NCBI RefSeq assembly: GCF_014195685.1
Contig: NZ_JACICF010000001.1
Coordinates: 877,317 to 941,316, forward strand
DNA length: 64,000 bases
From: Sphingomicrobium lutaoense
GTDB lineage: Bacteria; Pseudomonadota; Alphaproteobacteria; Sphingomonadales; Sphingomonadaceae
Reading direction: 5' to 3'
Shown: positions 49,773 through 59,756 of the stretch, one piece after another
Position numbering within the stretch: position 1 is the stretch's first letter
Layout of the letters: every line of letters starts with the position of its first letter
The notes under the pieces: model-generated
What the model was told of the DNA's origin: nothing
The model's database searches: none
The model's input: the letters and a program-made list of their open reading frames with translations, nothing else
Program-made: the position numbers and the translations under genes

Positions 49773-51340
49773 GAAAAGCGGCTCCGCAGGACCGGGATGG
49801 CGAGGCCGGTCTGGAACTGGTCTGGTCGCGGCGCTGGACGCTCGTTCACCGCATCCTTGCGGTCAACCTGCTCGTCGTACTTATCTTCGCGCTCGGCATT
49901 CTCTGGCTCGACGTCTATCGCAACCAGCTCCGCGAAGAGCGGATCGCTCTCATGGAAGGGGCAACGCGCGCAGCCGCTGCGGCGGCGGAGCGGGTCCGCC
50001 CCGATGAACGCGAAGGCCTGCTCGCCGCGATGGCAGGCACGGAAGGTCCGCGTTTTCGCCTTTACGACCCGCAGGGGCGACTGGTCGCCGACAGCTGGAA
50101 TGTTTCGGAACCCACCTATCGGCTGCGCGATCCCGACGAACAGGCGTGGCAGAAGCGCGTCGCCCGCGCATTGGACGATGGCTTCAACGCGCTGGTCGGC
50201 GAAGCGCCCACCGAGGATTTCGTCGAACCCGAAATCGACCGGGCCTCGGCCTGGCCCGAACTTGCCGAAGCGCGCGTTGGCGACGTGGTGACTCGCGTGC
50301 GCATTGCGCCCGAACGCACGCCGGTCTTCAGCGCCGCGGCTCCCGTGGGCGCTAACGGGGTGATGCTCGCGACGCTCAATGATCGCAGTTACACGCGAAC
50401 CGTCCGGCGCGAGCGGGCAAGCATCGCCATGGCGCTTGCCGGATCGGTGCTTCTTGCCGTGCTGCTCTCGCTTTTCCTGGCGCGAACGATCGCTCGCCCC
50501 TTGCGCCGCATCGCCATTGCCGCGCACCGCGTGCGCCTCGGCCGTGCACGAGCGGTGCGCATCCCCCGCTTGCCATCGCGCCGTGACGAAATCGGAATGC
50601 TGGCCCGCTCGGTCAGCGACATGAGCCAGTCGCTTCGCCAGCGGATCGACAAGATCGAGGCATTTGCCGCCGATGTCGCGCATGAACTGAAGAACCCCCT
50701 CGCCTCACTGCGCTCGGCGGTGGACGGGCTCGAGCGGATCGAGGATCCCGACCTTCGTCGCCAGCTGCTCGATGTCGTGCGGCAGGATGTGGTTCGCCTC
50801 GACCGGCTGGTCAGCGACATCAGCGAAGCGGCGCGCACCGACGCCGAATTGACGCGAGCGCAGTTCGAGCCCGTCGATTTGGGCGACCTGGTCGAGCAAT
50901 TGGTGACCAGCTGGGAAGAGCGGCGCGAGACCAGTGATGTGCGGCTTGCATATGCACGCCCCCGGAAATCGAGTGCTATCGTGCCCGGCGACGACCAGCG
51001 GCTGGCACGCGCGATCGACAATCTCATCGACAATGCGATCAGCTTTTCCCCGCCTGGCAGCGTGGTCGAAATCTCTGTGATCAACCTCGGTTCGCGTGTT
51101 CGTGTCCAGGTCCGCGACGAAGGTCCGGGCGTATCCGAGGACCAGCGTGAGAAGATTTTCAAGCGCTTTCATTCGCACCGTCCCGAAACGGAAAATTTCG
51201 GACGCCATTCGGGCCTGGGACTTGCCATCGCGAGCGCGATTGTCGAAGGCCATGACGGAACGATCATTGTCGAGGACAGGACGGACGCATCGAGCGGCGC
51301 CTGTTTCACCATCACCCTGCCGGCATGGGGGAGCGAATGA
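49769..51340 (+). CDS. chvG: Sensor histidine kinase ChvG
   Basis: Inner-membrane sensor kinase, 523 residues. Two transmembrane segments ([18 protein letters not shown] near 29-46 and [19 protein letters not shown] near 218-236) enclose a periplasmic sensor domain. HAMP and DHp follow, with phospho-His in [20 protein letters not shown] near residue 305. The HATPase part has [11 protein letters not shown] (N box), DEGPGV (G1) and HSGLGLAIA (G2). Operon chvI-chvG-hprK-rapZ-EIIA-HPr. In other alphaproteobacteria ExoR inhibits ChvG; exoR is not in this window. Confidence 0.95.
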   Translation: MRKAAPQDRDGEAGLELVWSRRWTLVHRILAVNLLVVLIFALGILWLDVYRNQLREERIALMEGATRAAAAAAERVRPDEREGLLAAMAGTEGPRFRLYDPQGRLVADSWNVSEPTYRLRDPDEQAWQKRVARALDDGFNALVGEAPTEDFVEPEIDRASAWPELAEARVGDVVTRVRIAPERTPVFSAAAPVGANGVMLATLNDRSYTRTVRRERASIAMALAGSVLLAVLLSLFLARTIARPLRRIAIAAHRVRLGRARAVRIPRLPSRRDEIGMLARSVSDMSQSLRQRIDKIEAFAADVAHELKNPLASLRSAVDGLERIEDPDLRRQLLDVVRQDVVRLDRLVSDISEAARTDAELTRAQFEPVDLGDLVEQLVTSWEERRETSDVRLAYARPRKSSAIVPGDDQRLARAIDNLIDNAISFSPPGSVVEISVINLGSRVRVQVRDEGPGVSEDQREKIFKRFHSHRPETENFGRHSGLGLAIASAIVEGHDGTIIVEDRTDASSGACFTITLPAWGSE

Positions 51341-51774
51341 CACGTTTGTCCAATCAGAATATCCACGCGACTTGCGTCGAAAAGCGCGGGCGTGCGGTCC
51401 TGCTGGCCGGCCCTTCGGGCGTGGGCAAGTCCGACCTTGCCTTGCAGCTGGTGATCGACCGCGAATTCACGCTCGTCTCGGATGACCAGACATTGGTGCG
51501 AGAGAAGGATGGCCAGATCCGTGCATCGGCGCCGCCCTCGATTGCGGGGAAGATTGAGATCCGCGGCCTCGGCATCTTCGAAATGGCGATGAGCGACGAT
51601 GTGCCGGTGGCACTTTATGTCGATCTGGCCGGACAGGTGCGGCGGATGCCAGAGGAAGGCGAGACCGAAGAATTGCTGGGCGTCCATCTGCCCCGCATCG
51701 CGATCGACGGACATACCGCGTCGGCCGCGGCAAAGGTCGAACTGGCGCTCGACCGGCTGGGGCTCGATTTCTAG
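51337..51774 (+). CDS. hprK: HPr kinase/phosphorylase, short catalytic form
   Basis: A 145-residue protein with P-loop GPSGVGKS at 25-32, DDQTLVREKDG, and the HprK signature IEIRGLGIFEM. It corresponds only to the C-terminal catalytic half of the Gram-positive enzyme, the usual alphaproteobacterial form. It phosphorylates HPr on serine; the HPr gene is three genes downstream. ATG 51337 overlaps the chvG stop (ATGA) with GGGGGAG ahead. Confidence 0.92.
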   Translation: MTRLSNQNIHATCVEKRGRAVLLAGPSGVGKSDLALQLVIDREFTLVSDDQTLVREKDGQIRASAPPSIAGKIEIRGLGIFEMAMSDDVPVALYVDLAGQVRRMPEEGETEELLGVHLPRIAIDGHTASAAAKVELALDRLGLDF

Positions 51775-52677
51775 ATGGCCAAGGCTCCCCAATTCCTGCT
51801 CGTCACGGGAATGTCGGGCGCGGGCAAGTCGCTGGTTCTCGACACGCTCGAGGACTGGAACTGGGATGTCGTGGACAATTTGCCGTTCGGGCTTCTCCAG
51901 CGCTTCGTGTCGGGGGCGGGGTTTCGCGAGGAACCTGTCCCCATGGCAGTGGGGATGGACGTGCGCAGTCGGGGCTTCAAACCCGAGAAGCTCGTCGAAA
52001 AGGTTCGCGCGCTCAAGGGCGTCGAAAGCGAAATCCTCTATCTCGATTGCGCCGGAACCGAGCTGATCCGCCGCTATGACGAGACGCGGCGGCGCCATCC
52101 CATGGCGATGGACCGTCCTGCCGAGGACGGTATCGCGCTCGAGCGCACTCTAACGGCACCGCTTCGCCAGGCCGCCGACAGCATCATCGATACCACCGAC
52201 ATGAAACCGGTCGAGCTGCGCGACGAATTGAAGCGCCGTTATGGGGGATCGCGGGGTGAGCCGGTAATCACCGTGGGAAGCTTCGGTTTTGCCCGCGGTG
52301 CATCGCGCACCGCCGACCTCATGTTCGACATGCGCTTCATCGACAATCCCCACTGGATCGACGAACTTCGACCGCTGACCGGCCTCGACGAGCCGGTTCA
52401 GGCCCATGTCAGGAAGGACCCGGCATGGTCGAAAACGCTGGATACGATCGAGGGATTGGTTATCGACCTCATTCCGCGCTATGGGGCCGCGGGCAAACAT
52501 TATCTGACAGTCGCATTCGGCTGCACCGGGGGACGTCACAGATCCGTGGCGGCAGCAGCAGAAATGGCGGAAAGACTTGGTAAAGCGGGGTTGACGGTCA
52601 ATGTCCGTCATCGTGACCTACAATCCGCACCAAGTGACACCATCGAGTCGATGCCCGGCGGTTCGGGCAATGACTGA
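51775..52677 (+). CDS. rapZ: RNase adapter protein RapZ / YvcJ family NTPase
   Basis: A 300-residue nucleotide-binding protein. The N-terminal P-loop is TGMSGAGKS at 11-19, and VVDNLPFGLLQRF is the matching switch. The C-terminal domain has the GxTGGRHRSV motif (AFGCTGGRHRSVAAAAEM) that in E. coli RapZ binds RNA and glucosamine-6-phosphate. It directly follows the hprK stop with no gap. The targets in this organism are unknown. Confidence 0.94.
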   Translation: MAKAPQFLLVTGMSGAGKSLVLDTLEDWNWDVVDNLPFGLLQRFVSGAGFREEPVPMAVGMDVRSRGFKPEKLVEKVRALKGVESEILYLDCAGTELIRRYDETRRRHPMAMDRPAEDGIALERTLTAPLRQAADSIIDTTDMKPVELRDELKRRYGGSRGEPVITVGSFGFARGASRTADLMFDMRFIDNPHWIDELRPLTGLDEPVQAHVRKDPAWSKTLDTIEGLVIDLIPRYGAAGKHYLTVAFGCTGGRHRSVAAAAEMAERLGKAGLTVNVRHRDLQSAPSDTIESMPGGSGND

Positions 52678-52701
52678 CTTTGGAGCGGTAGAAGAAATTA
52701 T

Positions 52702-53109
52702 ATGATTGGTTTGGTATTGGTGACCCATGGCCGGCTGGCATCCGAGTTCATCACGGCCATGGAGCATGTGGTGGGGCCGCAGGAAGCCATCATCGGCATC
52801 TGCATCGACGCGGATGACGACATGGAAGCACGCAGGAGCGACATCGGGGCGGCGATCGCCAAGGTGGATCAGGGCCAGGGCGTAATTATCCTCACCGATC
52901 TGTTCGGGGGCACCCCCTCCAATCTCGCGATCAGCCTGATGGATGGCGAGAATGTCGAGGTCATCGCAGGCGTCAACCTGCCCATGCTGATCCGCCTCGA
53001 AGGCGCGCGCAAGTCGATGGACGTGCAGGCCGCCGTGGCCGCCGCCAGAGAAGCGGGGCGCAAATATATCTCGGTCGCGTCCGAAATTCTCGGGGAAGCC
53101 GCGGCTTGA
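52702..53109 (+). CDS. PTS EIIA component, mannose family (PtsM/EIIA-Man-like)
   Basis: A 135-residue EIIA-Man fold protein with active-site His9 in LVLVTHGRLASEF and the typical ILTDLFGGTPSNLA. No IIB, IIC or IID sugar permease is near, so it is a regulatory EIIA of the alphaproteobacterial PTS-Ntr relay, taking phosphate from HPr. The stop overlaps the HPr start (TTGA). Confidence 0.93.
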   Translation: MIGLVLVTHGRLASEFITAMEHVVGPQEAIIGICIDADDDMEARRSDIGAAIAKVDQGQGVIILTDLFGGTPSNLAISLMDGENVEVIAGVNLPMLIRLEGARKSMDVQAAVAAAREAGRKYISVASEILGEAAA

Positions 53110-53387
53110 ACGGACATAAGGCAAAGACGGTTAAGGTGTGCAATCGCCGGGGCCTCCATGCCCGGGCGAGCGCCAAGTTCGTCAATCTCGTCCACGAGCT
53201 TGGCGAGGGCTACACCATCCATGTCGAAAAGGACGGCAACAAGGTCACGGGCACGTCGATCATGGGCCTGATGATGCTGGGCGCCGCGATGGGCGACAAG
53301 ATCACCATCCATGTGACCGGAGACGATCCCGCGCCTGCGCTCAAGCAATTGTCGAAGCTGGTCGAAGACCGGTTCGGCGAGGATTGA
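53106..53387 (+). CDS. ptsH: Phosphocarrier protein HPr
   Basis: A 93-residue HPr with the phospho-His at H18 in NRRGLHARASAKFV and the regulatory Ser at S51 in TSIMGLMMLGA, the site expected for HprK. TTG 53106 is used as start, overlapping the EIIA gene. EI (ptsP) is not in the window. Carries signals between nitrogen/carbon status, HprK and EIIA. Confidence 0.94.
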   Translation: MNGHKAKTVKVCNRRGLHARASAKFVNLVHELGEGYTIHVEKDGNKVTGTSIMGLMMLGAAMGDKITIHVTGDDPAPALKQLSKLVEDRFGED

Positions 53388-53396
53388 TCGGGCGCC

Positions 53397-54200
53397 ATGC
53401 CGCGCGAGATCAGTTCCTTTTCCAACAGCACGGTCAAGATGATCCGCGCGCTTCGCGACAAGAAAGCGCGGCGCGAGCATGGGCTTTTCCTTGCCGAAGG
53501 GCTCCGCATCATCGCCGAAGCGCGCGATGAAGGCCAATTGCCGCAGCTGATCGCTTTCTCCGAGAAAGGCGCGGCCCACCCCCTCGCGGCGGAAATCATC
53601 GCGGAGACCGAAGCGGCGGGCGGAGATGCCATCGTCACCTCGCCCGACATCCTTTCCAAGATGAGCGGCAAGGACAACCCGCAGATGCTGCTGGGCGCCT
53701 ATGCCCAGCCCGATACCTCGCTGTCGGCCATCGACCGGTCGAGCGCCGATATATGGTTCGTGGGCGAGAAGCTGCGCGATCCCGGCAATATCGGCACCAT
53801 CTTGCGCACTGGCGATGCAGTGGGCGCGGGAGGCCTGATTCTTATCGACGATTGCGCCGACCCCTTCAGCGTGGAGACCGTTCGCGCTTCGATGGGTGCT
53901 TTGTTCACCCAGGGGATCGCACAGGCTCGTTGGGATGAATTCCTTCCCTGGCTACGGTGCGGCGATGGCCAATTGGTCGGAACCAGCCTCAACACCGATT
54001 TCGATTATGCCGACGCGCCCTACAAGGCTCCCTGCTTCCTCCTGATCGGCAATGAAAGCCAGGGGCTACCGAAGGAATATGAGGACGCTTGCGATCTGCT
54101 GGTGAAGATCCCGATGGCCGGCAAGGCCGACAGCCTCAATGCCGCGATTGCCGCAGCGGTCACGGCCTTCCAGGTTCGCTCCCACTGGCGGAACCGCTAG
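53397..54200 (+). CDS. TrmH/SpoU family RNA 2'-O-methyltransferase
   Basis: A SPOUT methyltransferase of 267 residues with an N-terminal SpoU substrate-binding domain and the knot motifs VGEKLRDPGNIGTILRTGDAV, LIGNESQGLPKE, and IPMAGKADSLNAAIAAAV. It is probably an rRNA or tRNA ribose methylase (RlmB or TsnR type); the exact target cannot be read. It starts 9 bp after ptsH, possibly read through from that operon. Confidence 0.9.
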   Translation: MPREISSFSNSTVKMIRALRDKKARREHGLFLAEGLRIIAEARDEGQLPQLIAFSEKGAAHPLAAEIIAETEAAGGDAIVTSPDILSKMSGKDNPQMLLGAYAQPDTSLSAIDRSSADIWFVGEKLRDPGNIGTILRTGDAVGAGGLILIDDCADPFSVETVRASMGALFTQGIAQARWDEFLPWLRCGDGQLVGTSLNTDFDYADAPYKAPCFLLIGNESQGLPKEYEDACDLLVKIPMAGKADSLNAAIAAAVTAFQVRSHWRNR

Positions 54201-54224
54201 GCCGCGAAAGCCGTTTCTCTCTGC

Positions 54225-55022
54225 ATGAAAATGGCGGCCTCACTTCTGGCCCTCGCATTGGCGGCATGCACGACGGCCCCCTATGGGTCGGACGGTCTTT
54301 ATCGCGAGCCCTATGGCGGCCGTGATTATCCCCCCTATCCGGCGCCTTACCCCGACAATTACGGGATGCCCCTACCCTTTCAGGACGAACCCTATCGGGC
54401 AATCGGCACCGAGCCTTTCTGGTCTCTCGAACTCGACGGGCGGGAAATGCAGTTCAAAACTGCCGATGGCCTAAGTTACCGCGAACCCGTTCCGCCTGTG
54501 CGCCCCACCGCCGCAGGTGAGGTTTTCGAGGGCCGACGGCTGGTAATGGTGATCGAGGCACGAAGCTGCTCCGATGGCATGAGCGATCGCGTCTATCCCA
54601 ACAGCGTCGTGGTCTGGTTCGACCAGAACCGCTGGACAGGCTGCGGCGCGCCACAGTCCTTCTATCGCGAAGCCGGGGAAGGACCGCCTTCGGGCAATGC
54701 CGCAATGCTCGAACGCACCAGCTGGACCGTGATGTCGATCAACGGGCAGCCTGTCCCGCGTAGCGGCTATTATATCAATTTCCTCCCCGGCGGTTCGATG
54801 GAGGCCCGCTTCGGCTGCAACCGCATTTCAGCCACGGTCACTGTTCAGGGCCAGACTTTGACCGCCGGCCCACTACAGTCCACCCGGATGGCCTGCGCTG
54901 ACATGAGCATGGAGAGCGCCGCCTCGAACATTCTGGGCGCGCCTGCGGAAATCGCTCTGACACGCGACGGGCTGACGCTTCGCAATCGGCAGGGAACGAT
55001 CGCTGCCCGAAGGGCGCGCTAG
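54225..55022 (+). CDS. Lipoprotein with COG3650-like and META domains
   Basis: A 265-residue lipoprotein with lipobox ALAAC (Cys15). A Pro/Tyr-rich linker (about residues 18-60) leads into IGTEPFWSLELDGREM, a domain typical of META-associated COG3650 proteins. The META domain follows (SWTVMSINGQPVPRSGYYINFL, FGCNRISATVTVQG, RMACADMSME). Relatives (HslJ) are linked to heat or envelope stress. Function unproved. Stop in a CTAG shared with rmuC. Confidence 0.83.
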   Translation: MKMAASLLALALAACTTAPYGSDGLYREPYGGRDYPPYPAPYPDNYGMPLPFQDEPYRAIGTEPFWSLELDGREMQFKTADGLSYREPVPPVRPTAAGEVFEGRRLVMVIEARSCSDGMSDRVYPNSVVVWFDQNRWTGCGAPQSFYREAGEGPPSGNAAMLERTSWTVMSINGQPVPRSGYYINFLPGGSMEARFGCNRISATVTVQGQTLTAGPLQSTRMACADMSMESAASNILGAPAEIALTRDGLTLRNRQGTIAARRAR

Positions 55023-56359
55023 GCGACATCCTCGTCATTGGCCCGCTCCTTGGGCGCGGCAAGCTTGGTCAGGACGCGCGGTGCTGCCTCGACATGCGAG
55101 AGATCGGGCAATTCCTTGCTGCTGCCTGCGCCCAAATCCTCGAAACGCTTCGCCTGTGTCATTACCTGGCTTTCGAGGCTCCCCACCATCTTGTTGTAGG
55201 CATTGTTGGCGCGACCCAGATTGAGCCCCATCGTGGCGACATGCTCGGCCATGGTGGCAATGCGCTGATGAAGGTCGCGCCCGAGCTGTGCGATCTGCCC
55301 CGCTTCCTTTGCGAGCTTTTCCTGTTTCCACACGCTGGCGACCGTTCGTGCGATTGCGACGAGATTGGTCGGGGTCGCAAGCAAGACCTTCTTTTCGAAC
55401 GCCCAGTCCCACAGCCCCGAATCCTTTTCGAGCGCGGCGGTCAGGAAATGCTCTCCCGGAATGTACATGACGACATAGTCGGCGGAATCGTCGAATTGCG
55501 CCCAATAGCTTTTCGAGCCCAATTGTTGGGCATGGTTGCGCAGCGAAGCGGCGTGGGCCTGTAAATGCGCATCACGGCGATCGTCATCGACCTCGTCATT
55601 GGCATCGATGAAGGCATTGAGGCTGCACTTGGCATCGACAACCAGTTTGCGCCCGCCCGGCAGGTTCACCACCGCATCGGGACGTAGACGCCCTTCGTCG
55701 CTGTCCACCGACACTTCGGTCTCATAATCGGTATGTTCGGCAAGGCCCGCTTGCTCGAGCACGTTGCGAAGGCTCTGCTCACCCCAGCGCCCACGCGCTT
55801 TGGGTGACGAACGAAGCGCGTTCACCAGGTTGCGCGTCTCGTCACGCACCTGCCCCTGCCCCTGCCGCACCTGTTCGACCACGGCCTTGAGCCCGGCATA
55901 ATGGTCGACCCGCTCCTTTTCGACCGCGTCGATCTTTTTCTTCTGTTCTTCAAGAAGTTGCTGAATGGGCGTGACAAGCGATCGCAGCTTGGACTGGCTT
56001 TCCTTGTCGGCTTCGCTGAAGCGCGCGCCGGCCTTTTCGAGGAAATCCTGCTGCGCCTTCTCGAGCATCTTGTCGCCGACTTCGCGGAACTGCGCGACCA
56101 GCTTGTCCTTCGAATCCTCGAGATCCTTCATCCGCTGGGCGAAATGCTCGGCCTCCGCGCGGAGCCGCGCCAGCTCGGCGGACCCCGATTTGACTTCGTT
56201 GAGGGCCGCGTCCCTTTCCTCGCGCACGGCGTCGAGCTGCATCCTCAGGCTTTCGACCGAAGCCTCGGCACGGGCGGCACCCTGCTTGCCGAGCAGCCAG
56301 CCGATCACAGCGCCGATGGCAAGACCGCCAAGCGCGGTCAGAATGAGAAACGGGTCCAT
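55019..56359 (-). CDS. rmuC: DNA recombination protein RmuC
   Basis: A 446-residue protein with an N-terminal membrane segment (ILTALGGLAIGAVIGWLLG), a long coiled coil (about residues 35-165) and a PD-(D/E)XK-like nuclease core (ALRSSPKARGRWGEQSLRNVLE, LRPDAVVNLPGGRKLVVDAKCSL). It limits DNA rearrangement and is proposed to act as a nuclease. ATG 56359 follows AGGGGGAGG. Divergent from the copper-storage gene. Confidence 0.92.
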   Translation of the reverse strand: MDPFLILTALGGLAIGAVIGWLLGKQGAARAEASVESLRMQLDAVREERDAALNEVKSGSAELARLRAEAEHFAQRMKDLEDSKDKLVAQFREVGDKMLEKAQQDFLEKAGARFSEADKESQSKLRSLVTPIQQLLEEQKKKIDAVEKERVDHYAGLKAVVEQVRQGQGQVRDETRNLVNALRSSPKARGRWGEQSLRNVLEQAGLAEHTDYETEVSVDSDEGRLRPDAVVNLPGGRKLVVDAKCSLNAFIDANDEVDDDRRDAHLQAHAASLRNHAQQLGSKSYWAQFDDSADYVVMYIPGEHFLTAALEKDSGLWDWAFEKKVLLATPTNLVAIARTVASVWKQEKLAKEAGQIAQLGRDLHQRIATMAEHVATMGLNLGRANNAYNKMVGSLESQVMTQAKRFEDLGAGSSKELPDLSHVEAAPRVLTKLAAPKERANDEDVA

Positions 56360-56475
56360 ACCTCCCCCTAAAAATGCAGAACGAAGCATGAACCTAGACG
56401 AGCGTTGGAATGGCGACAAGCGGAACCTTCACCTTCTCGATGCGTCGGCATCTTCAGCAAAAGGAGAGCTATTCC

Positions 56476-56874
56476 ATGTCCATTCGCAAGATGATCGCGC
56501 TGCACCCTGACGTCGTGAAGTCAGGCCATGTCAACGAGCCGCTCGGCACCGCCGTCCATCACGCCATGTATTGCGCGAAGATGTGCATGAGCTGCGCCGA
56601 CGCCTGCGCCGCCGAGGAAATGGACATGACGCAATGCATCCGGGTCTGCTCGGACTGTTCGGACATCTGCGAAGCGATGAGCCGCGTGGGCGCACGGCGC
56701 AGCGGTACCAATGAACAGGTCCTCAAGGACATGCTCGAACTGTGCGCGCGCGTCTGCGATGCCTGCGCGGCCGAATGCGAGAAGCATGACCATGATCATT
56801 GCAAGCTGTGTGCGCAGATCTGTCGCGAATGCGCCGACGACTGCCGCAAGGCGGCGATGACGATCAGCGCCTAG
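56476..56874 (+). CDS. Four-helix-bundle copper-binding protein (Csp3/DUF326-like)
   Basis: A 132-residue cysteine-rich protein with 17 Cys, arranged in four blocks (for example CAKMCMSCADAC and CARVCDACAAEC), which place thiolates along the inside of a four-helix bundle that stores Cu(I) in the known Csp family. There is no signal peptide, so it is cytosolic, like Csp3. The histidine-rich EKHDHDHCK lies near the end of the bundle. ATG 56476 is read with AAGGAGAG upstream. Stop shared as CTAG with def. Confidence 0.88.
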   Translation: MSIRKMIALHPDVVKSGHVNEPLGTAVHHAMYCAKMCMSCADACAAEEMDMTQCIRVCSDCSDICEAMSRVGARRSGTNEQVLKDMLELCARVCDACAAECEKHDHDHCKLCAQICRECADDCRKAAMTISA

Positions 56875-57419
56875 GCGGCACGCGCCCCGCGAACCTTGCG
56901 GGCCTTGGCGAGCTTCTTCAGGACCATGTCGCGCTTCAGCTTCGACAGATGGTCGATGAAGAGAATGCCCTCGAGATGGTCCATCTCGTGCTGGAGGCAG
57001 ACGGCCAGCAAGCCTTCCAGTTCCTCCTCGTGGGCCTCGCCATTCTCGTCGAGCCAGCGCGCGCGGAGGCGGTCCGGCCGCATGACGTCGGCATATTGAT
57101 CGGGAACCGACAGGCAGCCCTCGGTATAGGGCACCTCATGGTCCGAGCTTTCGACGATCTCGGGATTGATGAAGACCCGCGGTTCCTTCTTCACGGGACT
57201 TTCGGGATCGTCGGGATTTTCGGGTTCCTGGAGGTCCATGACGAGAAGGCGAATGGGCTTTCCGACCTGCACCGCCGCGAGGCCGATACCCGGAGCCGCA
57301 TACATGGTCTCGAACATGTCCTTGATGAGCGTACGAATATCGTCGTCGACATTTTCGACGGGCTTGGAAATTTCGCGCAGGACAGGATCCGGCGTCTCGT
57401 AGATCGGTAGAATGGCCAT
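56871..57419 (-). CDS. def: Peptide deformylase
   Basis: Removes the formyl group from new N-termini. Motifs are GIGLAAVQVG, EGCLSVP and QHEMDHLEG, with Cys and two His as iron ligands. Start ATG 57419 (MAILPIYETPDPVLR, 182 residues); ATG 57428 adds three residues and cannot be excluded. It lies 31 bp after recR and is divergent, across recR, from fmt. Confidence 0.95.
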   Translation of the reverse strand: MAILPIYETPDPVLREISKPVENVDDDIRTLIKDMFETMYAAPGIGLAAVQVGKPIRLLVMDLQEPENPDDPESPVKKEPRVFINPEIVESSDHEVPYTEGCLSVPDQYADVMRPDRLRARWLDENGEAHEEELEGLLAVCLQHEMDHLEGILFIDHLSKLKRDMVLKKLAKARKVRGARAA

Positions 57420-57450
57420 GCGCCCCATTTAGGCGGTCAATGCCCGCGGA

Positions 57451-58047
57451 TCAAGCGATGGGACGCCGCGCACGAAGCGCCTGCGCCAGCGTGCCCTCGT
57501 CCAGATAATCCAGCTCGCCGCCTACCGGAAGGCCATGGGCAAGCTGTGTCAACCGGATCGGGAATTTCTCGAGCCTTTCCGACAGATAATGCGCCGTCGT
57601 CTGCCCTTCGAGCGTCGCATTCATCGCCAGCACTACTTCGTCGATCCCGCCTTTCTCGATCCGCGCGATCAGGCTTTCGATGGCCAGGTCCTCGGGCCGG
57701 ATACCCTCGAGCGCCGACAGACGTCCGCCAAGGACGTGGAACCGCCCCGGGAAAAGTCGCGACCGATCGAGCGCCCAGAGGTCGGAAACATCCTCAACAA
57801 CGCACAACAGCCGCTCGTCACGGCGCGTGTCGGTACAGATGCCGCATGGGTCGCTGGTATCGACATTGCCGCAGATCGAGCAAGTGGAAAGCGTCTCGTT
57901 GACTTCGGCCAATGCGGTCAGAAGGGGTTCGAGCACGCCTTCGCGCTTCTTGATGAGGTGCAGCACCGCGCGCCGCGCGGAACGCGGGCCGAGGCCCGGC
58001 AAGCGCGAGAGGGCCTGCGTCAGCGCTTCGAGTTCGGTCGATGCCAT
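57451..58047 (-). CDS. recR: Recombination mediator RecR
   Basis: RecFOR pathway protein that helps load RecA. It has 198 residues with helix-hairpin-helix [19 protein letters not shown], the zinc-finger cysteines [16 protein letters not shown] near 56-71 and the Toprim part [20 protein letters not shown] 58047 chosen; an in-frame GTG two codons earlier is possible. Divergent from fmt. Confidence 0.95.
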   Translation of the reverse strand: MASTELEALTQALSRLPGLGPRSARRAVLHLIKKREGVLEPLLTALAEVNETLSTCSICGNVDTSDPCGICTDTRRDERLLCVVEDVSDLWALDRSRLFPGRFHVLGGRLSALEGIRPEDLAIESLIARIEKGGIDEVVLAMNATLEGQTTAHYLSERLEKFPIRLTQLAHGLPVGGELDYLDEGTLAQALRARRPIA

Positions 58048-58102
58048 GGTCACTCAATAGGGGTGTTGGCGCGCCATGCAAGCTGCGGCTATGGCGATCC
58101 TC

Positions 58103-59008
58103 ATGCGAGTGATCATGATGGGAAGCCCCGATTTCGCGGTGCCGACGCTCAATGCCCTGGTCGAGGCGGGGCATGAGGTCATCTGTGTCTACTGTCAGCC
58201 CCCAAGGCCCGCCGGGCGTGGCAAGAAATTGATGCCGACCGCGATGGAACAGCGGGCGCATGAACTGGGCTTCCCCGTTCGTAGTCCCACCAGTCTCAAG
58301 AGCGAGGCCGAACAAGAGGAATTTGCCGACCTGGAGGCCGATGTGGCCATTGTGGCGGCTTATGGCCTCATTCTGCCCAAGCCCGTTCTCGATGCCCCGC
58401 GTCTTGGGTGCGTCAATGTCCATGCATCCCTCCTGCCCCGCTGGCGCGGCGCGGCGCCGGTGCAGCGGGCGATCATGGCGGGAGACGCGGTCACCGGCGT
58501 CACGCTGATGCAGATGGAAGAAGGGCTCGACACCGGCCCGATGATCCTTCGGAAAGAGATTGCAATAGATCAAAAGAACGCGGCCCAACTGACTGAAGAA
58601 CTTGCCCAACTTGGGGCGATGATGGTCGTGGAATGGGCGGCGGACCCCGATGCCCATGACGCCTCGCCACAACCCGATGACAGCGTCACCTACGCCCGGA
58701 AGATCAGCAAGGAGGAAGCGCGGATCGATTGGGAAAGGCCTGCCGCCGAGATCCAGCGCCATATCCAGGGCCTGTCGCCCTTCCCGGGCGCATGGACGAT
58801 GCACGAAGGCGAACGGCTGAAACTGCTCGCTGCCGAAGAGGTGGAAGCCGAAGGCGCAGCGGCCACGGCGATCGATGACCGGCTGACGATCGCTTGCGGC
58901 GACGGCGCAATTCGCGTCACGCGCGTGCAGCGCGCCGGAAAGGGAGCCGCGAGCAGCGAAGAGATGCTGCGCGGCTATCCCATTACAAAGGGCGCGCGCT
59001 TTTCATGA
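58103..59008 (+). CDS. fmt: Methionyl-tRNA formyltransferase
   Basis: Formylates initiator Met-tRNA. It is 301 residues: [14 protein letters not shown] at the N-terminus, the catalytic region [20 protein letters not shown] and [12 protein letters not shown], then the C-terminal OB-like domain. ATG 58103 fits the family start ([13 protein letters not shown]); ATGs at 58076 and 58091 also lie in frame and none has a strong ribosome site. truA overlaps by 4 nt. Confidence 0.95.
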   Translation: MRVIMMGSPDFAVPTLNALVEAGHEVICVYCQPPRPAGRGKKLMPTAMEQRAHELGFPVRSPTSLKSEAEQEEFADLEADVAIVAAYGLILPKPVLDAPRLGCVNVHASLLPRWRGAAPVQRAIMAGDAVTGVTLMQMEEGLDTGPMILRKEIAIDQKNAAQLTEELAQLGAMMVVEWAADPDAHDASPQPDDSVTYARKISKEEARIDWERPAAEIQRHIQGLSPFPGAWTMHEGERLKLLAAEEVEAEGAAATAIDDRLTIACGDGAIRVTRVQRAGKGAASSEEMLRGYPITKGARFS

Positions 59009-59748
59009 CCCGCTGGCGCTTGACCGTCGAATTCGATGGCGGCCCGTTCATGGGCTGGCAGAGGCAGGATCATGGCCCCTCGGTGCAACAGGCGATCGAG
59101 GAAGCGGCCGAGCACATGACCGGAGAGCAGGTGCGCCTCCATTGCGCGGGACGCACCGACGCGGGCGTTCACGGCCTCGCGATGAGCGCGCATCTCGATC
59201 TGGAAAAGTCCGTGACGCCTCACCGCCTTCGCGAAGGGCTGAATGCGCTGCTACGCCCCGATCCCGTCGCGATCCTGCACGCCGAGCCGGTCGACGACGA
59301 CTGGCACGCGCGCTTTTCCTGTGTGGGCCGCGAATATCTCTACCGCATCCTCAACCGTCGAGCCCCGCCCACTCTGGACCGCGGGCGTGTCTGGCACATT
59401 CCCCAGTCGCTTGACGTCGAGGCGATGCAGGAGGGCGCGCGGCATCTGGTGGGCCGGCACGACTTCACGACCTTCCGCTCGGTCAATTGCCAGTCCCAAA
59501 GCCCCGAGAAGACGTTGGACCGCCTCGAGGTCGAGAGAGTCGGCGACGAGATCCATATCCGAGCGGCAGCGCGCAGCTTTCTCCATCACCAGGTGCGGTC
59601 GATGGTGGGAACGCTGTCGCTGGTCGGTCGCGGGCAATGGAAAGCCGATGACGTAAAGGCGGCGCTGGAGGCCAGGGACCGGCAAGAGCTGGGTCTGAAC
59701 GCTCCACCGGATGGCCTCTATTTCGTTCGGGCGATTTATCCGGAGTGA
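59005..59748 (+). CDS. truA: tRNA pseudouridine synthase A (38-40)
   Basis: Makes pseudouridine at positions 38-40 of many tRNAs. The 247-residue enzyme has the catalytic D52 in [11 protein letters not shown]. Other family pieces are [11 protein letters not shown] and [16 protein letters not shown] 59005 overlaps the fmt stop (ATGA). It ends 8 bp before the stop of the convergent PLP decarboxylase gene. Confidence 0.96.
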   Translation: MTRWRLTVEFDGGPFMGWQRQDHGPSVQQAIEEAAEHMTGEQVRLHCAGRTDAGVHGLAMSAHLDLEKSVTPHRLREGLNALLRPDPVAILHAEPVDDDWHARFSCVGREYLYRILNRRAPPTLDRGRVWHIPQSLDVEAMQEGARHLVGRHDFTTFRSVNCQSQSPEKTLDRLEVERVGDEIHIRAAARSFLHHQVRSMVGTLSLVGRGQWKADDVKAALEARDRQELGLNAPPDGLYFVRAIYPE

Positions 59749-59756
59749 CAGCCAAG

